Positions 34,477 through 42,548 of a stretch of DNA of 64,000 nt are shown here, piece after piece. The notes beneath the pieces were generated by a model. That model was not told where the DNA came from, did not search any database, and was given only the letters and a program-made list of their open reading frames with translations. The DNA is from Streptomyces sp. NBC_01241 (GTDB taxonomy: Bacteria > Actinomycetota > Actinomycetes > Streptomycetales > Streptomycetaceae). Every line of letters starts with the position of its first letter. Position 1 is the stretch's first letter. Position numbers and translations under genes: made by a program. The stretch is taken from positions 6,730,501 through 6,794,500 of the forward strand of contig NZ_CP108494.1 in NCBI RefSeq assembly GCF_041435435.1. The letters run 5' to 3'.

Positions 34477-34554
34477 TTATACACAGTCGACTTCGTGTCC
34501 ACAGATTTCCGAATTCCTCTGGCTTTTCGGTACCGACACCCTCACTGTGGGTAA
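34477..34554. promoter_or_regulatory. Cluster of three DnaA-box-like 9-mers
   Basis: TTATACACA (34477-34485, +), GTGTCCACA (34495-34503, +) and the complement of TGTGGGTAA (34546-34554, i.e. TTACCCACA) each differ by one base from the DnaA boxes TTATCCACA or TTGTCCACA. Three in 78 bp of otherwise AT-enriched DNA directly upstream of the next gene suggests DnaA binding, although they could be chance. Confidence 0.4.
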
Positions 34555-34595
34555 TGGATGAGTTGAGCGGCTTTTCGTACGGACGGGGGTATCGC

Positions 34596-35132
34596 ATGGA
34601 AGCGGAGCGGCTTGTAGGAGTCGGCCGACGTGCGCTGGCGCAGAGCCGGGGCACGCCGGACATCATCGCCGAGGCATGGCAGGCCCAGGCGCTCGCCCAG
34701 GCGATCGGCAGCCGGCTGGCGGCGGACGGCCCCAAGGAGTTAAGGGGCGAGGCCCGCGGGCTCAGCGAGATCGGCGGGAGAAGCAGTGGGTCGCTGGACC
34801 ATCCGGCGGCGCGGGCCGGAGTGGCGCGGGCCGCGCAGCTCTCCGAGCTCGCCGAACCGCGGGCGACGCTGACGGGTCTGGGCATGCTGCTCGGAGAGGT
34901 GGGGATGGCCCTGGTCGGGGTGGCCTGCGAGACCGATGAGCAGGGGCTCTACTGGCAGTGCATGGAGGCGATCGACGCTGCCGACGAGTCCTTGGACCGG
35001 GTGCACGGAATGCTCCGGCGCCTCGACGAGCAGGAGCGGGAGCGGCAGCAGGATATGGAGCGCGGCCGGGAGCGGGACGGCCCGTACGGCCCGGTCCGCG
35101 GACCGGCGGGCTCGGCGGCGGGCCAGTCGTGA
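34596..35132 (+). CDS. Conserved actinobacterial protein of unknown function with a TTA codon
   Basis: A 178-residue, helix-rich, mostly charged/Ala protein (MEAERLVGVGRRALAQSRGT, LGMLLGEVGMALVGVACETD, MLRRLDEQERERQQDMERGR). It resembles DUF6099-type Streptomyces proteins. The ATG at 34596 is preferred over one at 34554 because a G-rich ribosome site (ACGGGGGT) precedes it. Leucine 49 is TTA (34740-34742), implying bldA dependence. No enzymatic motif. Confidence 0.75.
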   Translation: MEAERLVGVGRRALAQSRGTPDIIAEAWQAQALAQAIGSRLAADGPKELRGEARGLSEIGGRSSGSLDHPAARAGVARAAQLSELAEPRATLTGLGMLLGEVGMALVGVACETDEQGLYWQCMEAIDAADESLDRVHGMLRRLDEQERERQQDMERGRERDGPYGPVRGPAGSAAGQS

Positions 35133-35197
35133 CCGCACGGCACTTCGACGGTGACCAGTGGCGGCGGTGGTGCCGCGGAGAGAAGAGATGGTGCCGC

Positions 35198-35288
35198 GGA
35201 GAGAGGGAGGAGAGAGGGAGGGAGGGAGGAAGGAAGCGAGGGAGGAGGGGGAAGCGAGGGAGGAGGGGGAAGGGAGGGAGGAGGGGAG
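35198..35288. repeat. Polypurine tract with an 18-bp triple tandem repeat
   Basis: Over 91 bp the + strand is purine apart from two C residues. It ends in three 18-bp units (35233-35250, 35251-35268, 35269-35286) of form GAAGCGAGGGAGGAGGGG, the last with one change. Many G-runs make triplex or quadruplex formation possible. It lies in the leader of the LLM oxidoreductase gene. Confidence 0.8.
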
Positions 35289-35322
35289 CGATGACCGGCG
35301 GCCGGAGGTGCAGGATGGGTGC

Positions 35323-36246
35323 ATGGATCTTCGAATCTTCACCGAGCCCCAGCAAGGGGCCGACTACGACACCCTGCTCACGGTCGCCAAGGCGGCCGAG
35401 GACCTCGGCTTCGACGCCTTCTACCGCTCCGACCACTACCTCCGCATGGGACCGGGCGACGGGCTGCCCGGCCCGACCGACGCCTGGATCACCCTGGCCG
35501 GGCTGGCGCGCGAGACCAAGCGGATCCGTCTCGGCACGCTCATGACCGCGGGGACCTTCCGGCTTCCCGGCGTGCTCGCCATCCAGGTCGCGCAGGTCGA
35601 CCAGATGTCCGGCGGACGCGTCGAGCTCGGTCTCGGCGCGGGCTGGTTCGAGGAGGAACACAAGGCCTACGGCATTCCGTTCCCCAAGGAGAAGTTCGGC
35701 CGGCTGGAGGAGCAGCTGGCCATCATCACCGGGCTGTGGGCGACCGAGATCGGCAAGACGTTCAGCTTCGACGGCAGGTACTACCAGCTGACGGATTCGC
35801 CTGCGCTGCCCAAGCCGGCGCAGGCCAGGATCCCGGTCCTGATCGGCGGTCATGGTGCGACGCGTACACCGCGGCTGGCCGCCCAGTACGCCGACGAGTT
35901 CAATATCCCCTTCGCGTCGCTGCAGGACAGTGAGAAGCAGTTCGGCCGGGTCCGGGAAGCGGCAAAGGCGGCCGGCCGCGGGCCGGACGACCTGGTGTAC
36001 TCCAACGCCCTGGTGGTCTGCGTCGGCAAGAACGACGCGGAGGTGGCGCGCCGCGCGTCCGTCATCGGCCGCGACGTGGCGGAGCTGAAGGCGAACGGGC
36101 TTGCGGGCTCGCCCGCCGAGGTGGTCGAGAAGATCGGCCAATACGCTGCGATCGGGTCGTCCCGGATCTACCTCCAGGTCCTGGATCTGGACGACCTGGA
36201 CCACCTGGAGCTGATCTCCTCCCAGGTCCGTACCCAGCTCGCCTGA
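35323..36246 (+). CDS. LLM-class F420-dependent oxidoreductase
   Basis: A 307-residue luciferase-like TIM-barrel oxidoreductase (MDLRIFTEPQQGADYDTLLT, YRSDHYLRMG, RIRLGTLMTAGTFRLPGVLA, GGRVELGLGAGWFEEEHKAY, PVLIGGHGATRTPRLAAQYA). The spacing and sequence match F420-dependent rather than FMN-dependent members common in actinobacteria. Substrate unknown. It is preceded by the polypurine tract. Confidence 0.92.
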   Translation: MDLRIFTEPQQGADYDTLLTVAKAAEDLGFDAFYRSDHYLRMGPGDGLPGPTDAWITLAGLARETKRIRLGTLMTAGTFRLPGVLAIQVAQVDQMSGGRVELGLGAGWFEEEHKAYGIPFPKEKFGRLEEQLAIITGLWATEIGKTFSFDGRYYQLTDSPALPKPAQARIPVLIGGHGATRTPRLAAQYADEFNIPFASLQDSEKQFGRVREAAKAAGRGPDDLVYSNALVVCVGKNDAEVARRASVIGRDVAELKANGLAGSPAEVVEKIGQYAAIGSSRIYLQVLDLDDLDHLELISSQVRTQLA

Positions 36247-36331
36247 GCCGGGCGGTTCCGGCTCACCTGAGCCGGAGTCCGGTCCCCGTTCACCGGGCCG
36301 AGTCATGGCCCGGCACATGAGGGAGTCACCT

Positions 36332-37303
36332 GTGCAACCCGTCCGGTCAGCCGATGGCCCGCCCGCCCGCGCCCTCGGGCAGGCCCTCTTGCAAGGGGCG
36401 CTCCTGCTCGACGGCGGTCTCTCCAACCAGTTGGCGGCGCAGGGCTGTGACCTGTCCGACGCGCTGTGGTCGGCCCGGCTGCTGGCCGACGGGCCGGGGC
36501 AGATCGAGGCAGCGCACACGACCTATGTGCGGGCGGGCGCACAGGTGCTCATCACGGCCAGTTACCAGGCGACGTTCGAGGGATTCGCGCGACGGGGGAT
36601 CGGCCGGGCCCGGGCGGCGGAGCTCTTCGCCCGCAGTGTGCGGCTGGCGCGGCGGGCCGCGGGTGGGGTGGAGCGGGAGGTCTGGGTCGCCGGCTCGGTC
36701 GGGCCGTACGGGGCGATGCTGGCGGACGGCAGCGAGTACCGGGGCCGCTACGGGCTCTCCGTCCGGGAGCTGGAGCGGTTCCACCGTCCCCGGGTCGAGG
36801 CGCTGGCCGCCGCCGGGCCCGACGCGCTGGCGCTGGAGACGGTGCCGGACATCGACGAGGCCGAGGCGTTGCTGCGGGCGGCCGAGGGATGCGGGCTCCC
36901 CGTCTGGCTCTCGTACAGCGTGGCGGGGGACCGGACGAGGGCGGGGCAGCCGCTGGAGACGGCCTTCGCCCTCGCCTCGGAAAACGACCGTGTCCTGGCC
37001 GTCGGGGTGAACTGCTGTGATCCGGCGGACGCGGACCGGGCGGTGCGGATGGCGGCGGACGTGGCCCGCAAACCCGTCGTCGTCTATCCGAACAGCGGCG
37101 AGCAGTGGGACGCCGGGGGCCGGGGGTGGGCCGGCGACGCCACGTTCGATCCGGGGAGAGTACGGGTCTGGCAGGAGGCCGGCGCCCGGCTGGTGGGCGG
37201 TTGCTGCCGGGTCGGCCCGGACACCATCGCGGAGCTGGCCGGGCTGCTCGGCGGGACGACCGCGGACGAAGGAGGCGAGACGTACGTGACTCGCCAGGGC
37301 TGA
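36332..37303 (+). CDS. mmuM: Homocysteine S-methyltransferase
   Basis: A 323-residue MmuM-type enzyme transferring a methyl group from S-methylmethionine (or SAM) to homocysteine. Zinc-binding cysteines are in GVNCCDP and GGCCRVGP; LLDGGLSNQLAAQGCDLSD and AGSVGPYGAMLADGSEYRG are family signatures. The GTG at 36332 is chosen because GAGGGAG lies 6 nt upstream; ATG codons at 36305 and 36317 are open but unsupported. Confidence 0.93.
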   Translation: MQPVRSADGPPARALGQALLQGALLLDGGLSNQLAAQGCDLSDALWSARLLADGPGQIEAAHTTYVRAGAQVLITASYQATFEGFARRGIGRARAAELFARSVRLARRAAGGVEREVWVAGSVGPYGAMLADGSEYRGRYGLSVRELERFHRPRVEALAAAGPDALALETVPDIDEAEALLRAAEGCGLPVWLSYSVAGDRTRAGQPLETAFALASENDRVLAVGVNCCDPADADRAVRMAADVARKPVVVYPNSGEQWDAGGRGWAGDATFDPGRVRVWQEAGARLVGGCCRVGPDTIAELAGLLGGTTADEGGETYVTRQG

Positions 37304-37357
37304 CCCTCGAAGCAGCCTCGCCACCACAAGGGCACGGGGCGGCCTTCTTCTACCTGC

Positions 37358-38851
37358 TTAGCGCTTCCAGGCGGTCTCGATTGCGCCGTAGTTGAAGGCG
37401 TCGCCGGGCAGCCGACCTCGCCCGATCGGCAGGATGCGGACGTCCAGCAGGGTCCGCAGCACCGAGCGCTGCCTGTCCAGCTCCAGGGCCTTCCACGCTT
37501 TGGTGACGTCCGTGGCGCCCACCACGCCCACCAGCGGGTCCCGCTTGGAGGCGCGGGCCAACTGCTTGGTCACCACTTCGAGCTGGGCCCTGGCCGCGTC
37601 CGAGCCCTCCGTGAACTGGGACATGTCGATGCCCCCGGCGCCGAAGAGGGCCGCCAGGTTGGTGAGCCGCTGGCGAATCTGGTCGCTCTGCACCTGGAGG
37701 GCCGCCACGTCCACATCGTCCGGGCCGGGCTCTAGGAGGTCCACCGCGTCCGGCCGGGAGAGACGCGACACGATCAGGTCGGTGATGTACTCGTCCACCT
37801 TCTCGGCCTGCCGTGAGCCGCCGTGCCCGGTGATGCAGCGGTAGGCGGGCTTCGCGGAGCTGCCGCCCCGGCCGCACTTCACCGCCTCCGGGCACCCGGG
37901 CACCCCGCACTTATAGATCAGGGAGCCCAGCCACTTGGGCTTCGCGCCACGGGTCGTGTTGCGGGCCGGGTTCTTCAGCACGGCCACGACACCCCGGAAC
38001 TGGGGTTCGGTGACGAGAGCGTCCCAGGATCCGCGCCCGATCTCCTGGCCCTGGTACACCGCGATGCCCGCGTTGCGGGGGCGCAGCAGGAGGAGGCGGG
38101 CGTCCGTCGCCCTAATCCAGTTGCCCTGTGACGACTTGATGCCCCCGTCCTTCATCCAGCGGGCAAAGCCCTGGATCGAGCCGCCGGAGAGGACCAGCTC
38201 CGTCCCGTACTTGATCGCGGCGGCCTCCTCGGGGGCGGCCTTGTCCATGTCCAGGACGGGGACCACGATCTCGTCACCCGTCGCCTTGTCGATCTTCTTG
38301 CGCGTCTCGCCGGTGGGCCTGCCCCAGCCGAACGGGCGGATGCCGCCGCCCCACTCTCCGGCCTTCGCCTTCTGCTGGCGCTTGCGGGCGACGCGGGCGC
38401 CCTTGTGCTCGGACTCCTGCCGGGCGACGGCACCGAGGATGCGGGCGGTCATGCGGCCGTGGGGAGTGGACAGGTCGATCAGCCCGGCCTGGACGGTGTG
38501 CGTGAGCACGGACCGCCGCTCGGACAGGGCGATGTACTCCTCCAGCTCCACGGGGCTGCGGTGGAGACGGTCGGTGTGCCACGCGAGGACCACCGTGGCG
38601 TCGCCCTCCTCTAGCCCCTGGAGCATCTCCAGGTAATCCGCGCGGGGCTTGCCGGAGTAGGCGGACAGGTCGTTGTCCTCAAAGATCCGGGCGGCCTCGT
38701 ACACGACCTCCGGCGTGGACAGCCGCTTGGCGAGAGCGTGGCAGTCCTCGATCTGCCGCTCGGTGCCGAGATGGGCTCCCGTGCGGTCCTGGCTGATGCG
38801 AGCGTAGATATAGCAACGGACGACCCTGATCGCCCCCGTAAGGTTCTGCAT
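37358..38851 (-). CDS. Large serine recombinase (phage/ICE-type integrase)
   Basis: A 497-residue serine integrase. The resolvase catalytic domain starts at RCYIYARISQDRTG with the nucleophile Ser20, followed by ATVVLAWHTDRLHRSPVELE and GRMTARILGAVARQESEHKG. The recombinase DNA-binding domain (about 165-290) and a zinc ribbon (YKCGVPGCPEAV, KPAYRCITG, about 320-350) follow, then a coiled coil. Only the integrase, not the rest of an element, is recognisable here; its 5-prime end faces the pnkp locus. Its start is 139 bp from the pnkp start, in the place where the partner gene hen1 is usually found. Confidence 0.93.
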   Translation of the reverse strand: MQNLTGAIRVVRCYIYARISQDRTGAHLGTERQIEDCHALAKRLSTPEVVYEAARIFEDNDLSAYSGKPRADYLEMLQGLEEGDATVVLAWHTDRLHRSPVELEEYIALSERRSVLTHTVQAGLIDLSTPHGRMTARILGAVARQESEHKGARVARKRQQKAKAGEWGGGIRPFGWGRPTGETRKKIDKATGDEIVVPVLDMDKAAPEEAAAIKYGTELVLSGGSIQGFARWMKDGGIKSSQGNWIRATDARLLLLRPRNAGIAVYQGQEIGRGSWDALVTEPQFRGVVAVLKNPARNTTRGAKPKWLGSLIYKCGVPGCPEAVKCGRGGSSAKPAYRCITGHGGSRQAEKVDEYITDLIVSRLSRPDAVDLLEPGPDDVDVAALQVQSDQIRQRLTNLAALFGAGGIDMSQFTEGSDAARAQLEVVTKQLARASKRDPLVGVVGATDVTKAWKALELDRQRSVLRTLLDVRILPIGRGRLPGDAFNYGAIETAWKR

Positions 38852-38924
38852 GACCCTGATTGTGGCAGTTTTATGTGTCCCTGGTGAGATGTCGGACCAC
38901 CCAAACAGATGTCCATTGTTCACG

Positions 38925-38993
38925 ATGACCGCAGCCGATGAGACCGCGAAGCGGAACAGGAACGAGACCGTGAAGGAGGCGAAAGCCGCATGA
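38925..38993 (+). pseudogene. Possible 3-prime tail of the gene formerly upstream of pnkp
   Basis: A short frame ending DETAKRNRNETVKEAKAA stops at 38991-38993 in ATGA overlap with the pnkp start and carries the pnkp ribosome site (GGAGG). Codon use is Streptomyces-like. It looks like the end of a gene coupled to pnkp whose body was removed when the serine integrase arrived. In intact loci that gene would be the RNA 2-O-methyltransferase Hen1, but 22 residues are too few to prove this. Confidence 0.4.
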
Positions 38994-39349
38994 CCAGTCC
39001 CCCGCGCACCCTGCCGGTGACCGACCTCTCCCTCGTGGTCCTCGTCGGAGCCAGCGGTTCCGGCAAGTCCACCTTCGCCCGCAGGCACTTCGAGCCCACG
39101 GAGATCATCTCCTCGGACTTCTGCCGCGGCTTGGTCGCCGACGACGAGAACGACCAGAGCGCCAGCCGTGACGCCTTCGACGTCCTGCACTACATCGCGG
39201 GCAAGCGGCTGGCAGCCGGGCGGCTGACCGTCGTGGACGCCACTTCCCTGATGATTGGGCGTGTTCAAGCGTCAGGGGAGGCGTCAGTTGCACGAGTGGA
39301 ACGTGGTGTGGGTGCCCGATCCGGGGCAGTGGGGATCGCTACCGTCTGA
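38990..39349 (+). pseudogene. pnkp: Polynucleotide kinase-phosphatase, 5-prime fragment (kinase start)
   Basis: The first 84 codons match the N-terminal 5-OH polynucleotide kinase module of bacterial Pnkp: Walker A GASGSGKSTFARRHF, then EIISSDFCRGLVADDENDQS and AAGRLTVVDAT. At 39244 the match ends inside VVDATNVQ and the frame continues about 35 codons into a mobile element to a stop at 39347-39349. The rest of the gene resumes at 45660. The kinase module is thus split and should be inactive. Excision of the element with one CGCCAC core rejoins the frame exactly (254 nt here plus 2347 nt downstream make 867 codons including stop). Confidence 0.93.
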
Positions 39350-40820
39350 GGGGGTCCTGGGGGTACAGGACCTGCCGGCTGAGGTCGCCCGGATCGGTCT
39401 GCGGCCGGGCGATCCGGTGTTCGTGGCACCGGACGGAACGGTGGACCGGGACCTGCTGGATTTCGTCCGGTCCATCGAATTCCGGAATCTGGAGCGGGAG
39501 ACCAAGCGGAATTACGCGACGGATATCCGGCCGCTGTTGACCTTCCTGTCCTCGCGTGAGGTTCCGTGGAGGCAGGCGAGGCGGCAGGACTTGGCGGATT
39601 ACCGGCACTGGAGATGCCGGGCTCCGCAGAATCCGCGCCGAATCGGTGGGACGAAGTGGAACCGGGAGGCGGCCGCGTTCACCAAGCTGTTCCGGTGGGC
39701 GAAGGTGTCCCCGTTGCCGGTGGACATCGTGCGGCGCGAGGACCGGGCTGCGGACTCGGTGAGCTCGCGAGTGCTGTGGCTGACGCCGCGGACCTGGGGT
39801 TTGTGGTCGGACATCGGGCTCCGCGGCCACAGTCGTACAGGAATGCCGGCGCCGGGGTGGGAGTCGCGGACGGAGTTGCGCAACACCAGCTTCGTGCAGC
39901 TGCTGCTCAGCTCCGGCCTGCGCCGACAGGAGGGTGGTTCACTGCTCACCTTCGAACTGCCCAGCCAGCGCTTGCGGTTCGGCCGCTACTGCCATGGCCG
40001 CGTCGCCGCGGCGGTCACCCGGTCGAAGCAGAGCCGGGTCTTCTACGTGTCGGTGGACGCAGTCGGCCAGGCCGAGGCATACGTCGAGTCGGAGCGCGCG
40101 TGGGCGGTGCAGCGCGCCCAGGCGGAAGGCCGCTATGAGCGGTTGCCCACGATGTGGCTGGTCACGAAGGTGACACGGGGCCTGAGACCGAAGGTCGAGT
40201 GGGTCGACTCGGACGGCGTCATCGGTGAGCAGGAGCTGGGCCGGCTGGGATGGCGCGAGCGGCAGTGGCTGTTCCTGGAGGGCCCGGACGGGCCGGAGCC
40301 GGCGTGGTTGTGGCTGACGGAACAGGGCCTGCCGATGGCTCCGGACCGGTGGAACGGCGTGTTCAGGGTGGCGAACCTGCGCTGCGAGGAGGTCCTGCTC
40401 TCCCCGGAAGAACAGGAGATCGAACGGGACTTCCGGCTGGCGGAGGTACGCGGCAAGAGTCCGTACGCGACGCCACACGCCGCGCGTCATTCGATGGCCC
40501 TCTACATGCTGGTCTTGCTGAATCAGCTGGTGGAGACCCGCTATGGGCTCTCGGCCGCAGACCGGCGGGACTTCGCAGTGCTGTTCGGCGATCCGTGGTG
40601 GCTGGTGAAGACCCTACTCGGTCACGCGGACGTGGAGGTGACGAAACGGCACTACCTCGCGCCGGTCGCGCACCTGCAACTGGAATCGATCCTGGCCGCG
40701 GCCGAACCCGCCGGCGAGGAGGAACAGCAGGTCGAGGACCTGGAAGGTGTGTTCACCCGGCTCGCCCGGGAGTCGGAAGGCATCCAGGACATCGACGCGA
40801 TCCTTGAGGTGGCCCGGTGA
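39288..40820 (+). CDS. Tyrosine recombinase 1 of the element
   Basis: A 510-residue site-specific recombinase. A SAM-like N-terminal core-binding region (LERETKRNYATDIRPLLTFL) precedes the catalytic domain with Arg I in SGLRRQEGGSLL, the HxxR box in TPHAARHSMALYML, and the LLGHADVEVTKRHYL segment bearing the nucleophile Tyr. All catalytic residues are visible, so it should be active. The TTG at 39288 with GGGGAGG 6 nt upstream is preferred over a TTG at 39255, which lies in the left recombination arm. The stop overlaps the next GTG. Confidence 0.88.
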   Translation: MHEWNVVWVPDPGQWGSLPSEGVLGVQDLPAEVARIGLRPGDPVFVAPDGTVDRDLLDFVRSIEFRNLERETKRNYATDIRPLLTFLSSREVPWRQARRQDLADYRHWRCRAPQNPRRIGGTKWNREAAAFTKLFRWAKVSPLPVDIVRREDRAADSVSSRVLWLTPRTWGLWSDIGLRGHSRTGMPAPGWESRTELRNTSFVQLLLSSGLRRQEGGSLLTFELPSQRLRFGRYCHGRVAAAVTRSKQSRVFYVSVDAVGQAEAYVESERAWAVQRAQAEGRYERLPTMWLVTKVTRGLRPKVEWVDSDGVIGEQELGRLGWRERQWLFLEGPDGPEPAWLWLTEQGLPMAPDRWNGVFRVANLRCEEVLLSPEEQEIERDFRLAEVRGKSPYATPHAARHSMALYMLVLLNQLVETRYGLSAADRRDFAVLFGDPWWLVKTLLGHADVEVTKRHYLAPVAHLQLESILAAAEPAGEEEQQVEDLEGVFTRLARESEGIQDIDAILEVAR

Positions 40821-42548
40821 TCGGGCGGGGACGGCGGGCCGTCCTGCCACCGGCCGATCATCACACCGAGCCGCCGCTGGCTCCTGACGGGCTCGTGGTG
40901 ACGGTCGTCAACAAGGCCGGATACGAGATGGCGTTCGACTTCGCCGAACTTCCGGTCGCCGAGGCCATGCAGCGGTCGCTGGCCGAGGTCTTCGCGATCC
41001 GGTCTGCGGGCTGGAACAGTCACGAGACCGCACGGGCTTCCTGGATCACGGTGAAGATGTTCGCGCGCTTCGTCGCAGAGCTGGAGCATCCCCCACAGGA
41101 CCTGGGGGACTTGACACCCGCCACGCTCAAGCGCTGGCGCGCGAGGCATATCGGCACGAACAGCGGCAAGAGCGTGCTGCGTCAAGTGAGGCCGCTGCTG
41201 AGGGCGGATCCGCGGCTGGTCGACGGGCCGGTGGGAGAGGAACTGGCCCGACGCATCCCCAAAGCGGTGCCGATCAAGCAGTCGTACGGGAAGGAGGAGC
41301 GGGAGCGGGTCCTGCTGGTGGCCCAGCGGCAGTTTCGGACCGCTCTGCTGCGGATCCGCGAGAACACCCGCCTGCTGGAGAGGTGGCGGGCCGGTGACCT
41401 GGTGGAAGGCAGACGTGACTGGCGCCTCGGACAGGTCCTCGATCACCTCGCGCAGACCGGCTACGTCCCGCACACGGTCATGCCGAGCGGGGAGTTCGTG
41501 AAGAACCACAAGCTGCTGGGCGGCACCAGCCCGGAGAACACGTGGGGCAGACTCTTCCTGTCTCGCTCCGAACTCACCGCACTGGGCGTGCTGTTGACCG
41601 ACCGGTTCGGCTGGAACCTGTCCGTCTACGACCGGCTGCCAGCCCCGACCACGGCCCCGTCGGCCGGATCGCCGGCAACGGTGACCTATCAGATCCAGGT
41701 CGAAAAGCGCAGGCAGGGCGGCGGCCGGTGGTTCTCCACGGAAAACGTCACCGACTCCGGGGCCGACTCCTCTGGCAGGCTGATCACTCAGGCGTTGGAA
41801 GCCACCGCGCACGGACGGGCGCTGGTCCATCGCCTCGCGCCCGACATCGGCCTTTTGATGGTTGCGCGAATGCACTACCCCAAGCGGAGGCACCAGCGCA
41901 CGGAACGACCCCGCCCGGTGGGCCCCTTCGCCTTCGGCATCGGCAACGGCGACGCCCAGCGTTGGTGGATCACGCATGAGCTGGGCGGATCTCCGTTCCA
42001 GCGGACGCGCAGGACTACGGTGACGCGGGAAGGCCGCCCCCTTCAGCACACCCAGGGCACCCATCAGAGCATCTACGTGCTGCCCGACGAGCACGTTCAG
42101 CTCGCCTCGCAGAGCGTCTTCGAGGCCGGTGCCCGCGAAGCCGTCGAACAGGCCCAGGCCGCGGTGTTCGCCGGCGGCATCGCCGCCGCCCCGGACCCTG
42201 ACCACGAGCGGACCGTGACCGCGGACTGCTCGGACGAGACGTCCAGCCCCTGGCCCCGACGCGCAGGGCGGCTGCGGAGCAGACTTCCTGCTCTGCCTGG
42301 CCTGCCCCAACGCCCGTGTCCACCCCGGCCATCACCCCCGACTTGCTCACTTGCATCAGAAGGTGCACAGCCTTCAATCCGTCCTGCCGAAACGCTCCTG
42401 GCACGAGCTGTGGAGCGAGCACGCACTCCGACTTGAGGACCTGCGCGACAAGGTCGGCCCGGCGGCCTGGAACGCGGCCCTCGCCTGCGTGAACGACGAG
42501 GACCGCACCCTGGTCCACCTCCTGGTGAAAGGAGATCTCGCCCCATGA
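40817..42548 (+). pseudogene. Tyrosine recombinase 2 of the element, interrupted by a frameshift
   Basis: The GTG-started frame encodes an integrase-like protein for about 485 residues (WITVKMFARFVAELE, TPATLKRWRARHIGTNSGKS, late THQSIYVLPDEHV). Near 42265 similarity moves to the +1 frame: CGADFLLCLACPNARVHPGH (a Cys-rich motif) then LEDLRDKVGPAAWNAALACV, ending at 42548 in ATGA overlap with the next gene. The first frame ends instead in Pro/Arg-rich nonsense at 42436. A one-base indel, sequencing error or programmed +1 shift is required for a full product of about 576 residues. The canonical R-HxxR-Y set is not obvious even in the intact part; it may be an architectural partner. Confidence 0.8.

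Noticed and set aside
37358..38851. Serine integrase as part of the same element as the tyrosine recombinases
   Set aside because: It lies outside the CGCCAC-bounded insertion, on the other side of the pnkp start, and is a different enzyme class; the two insertions look independent.
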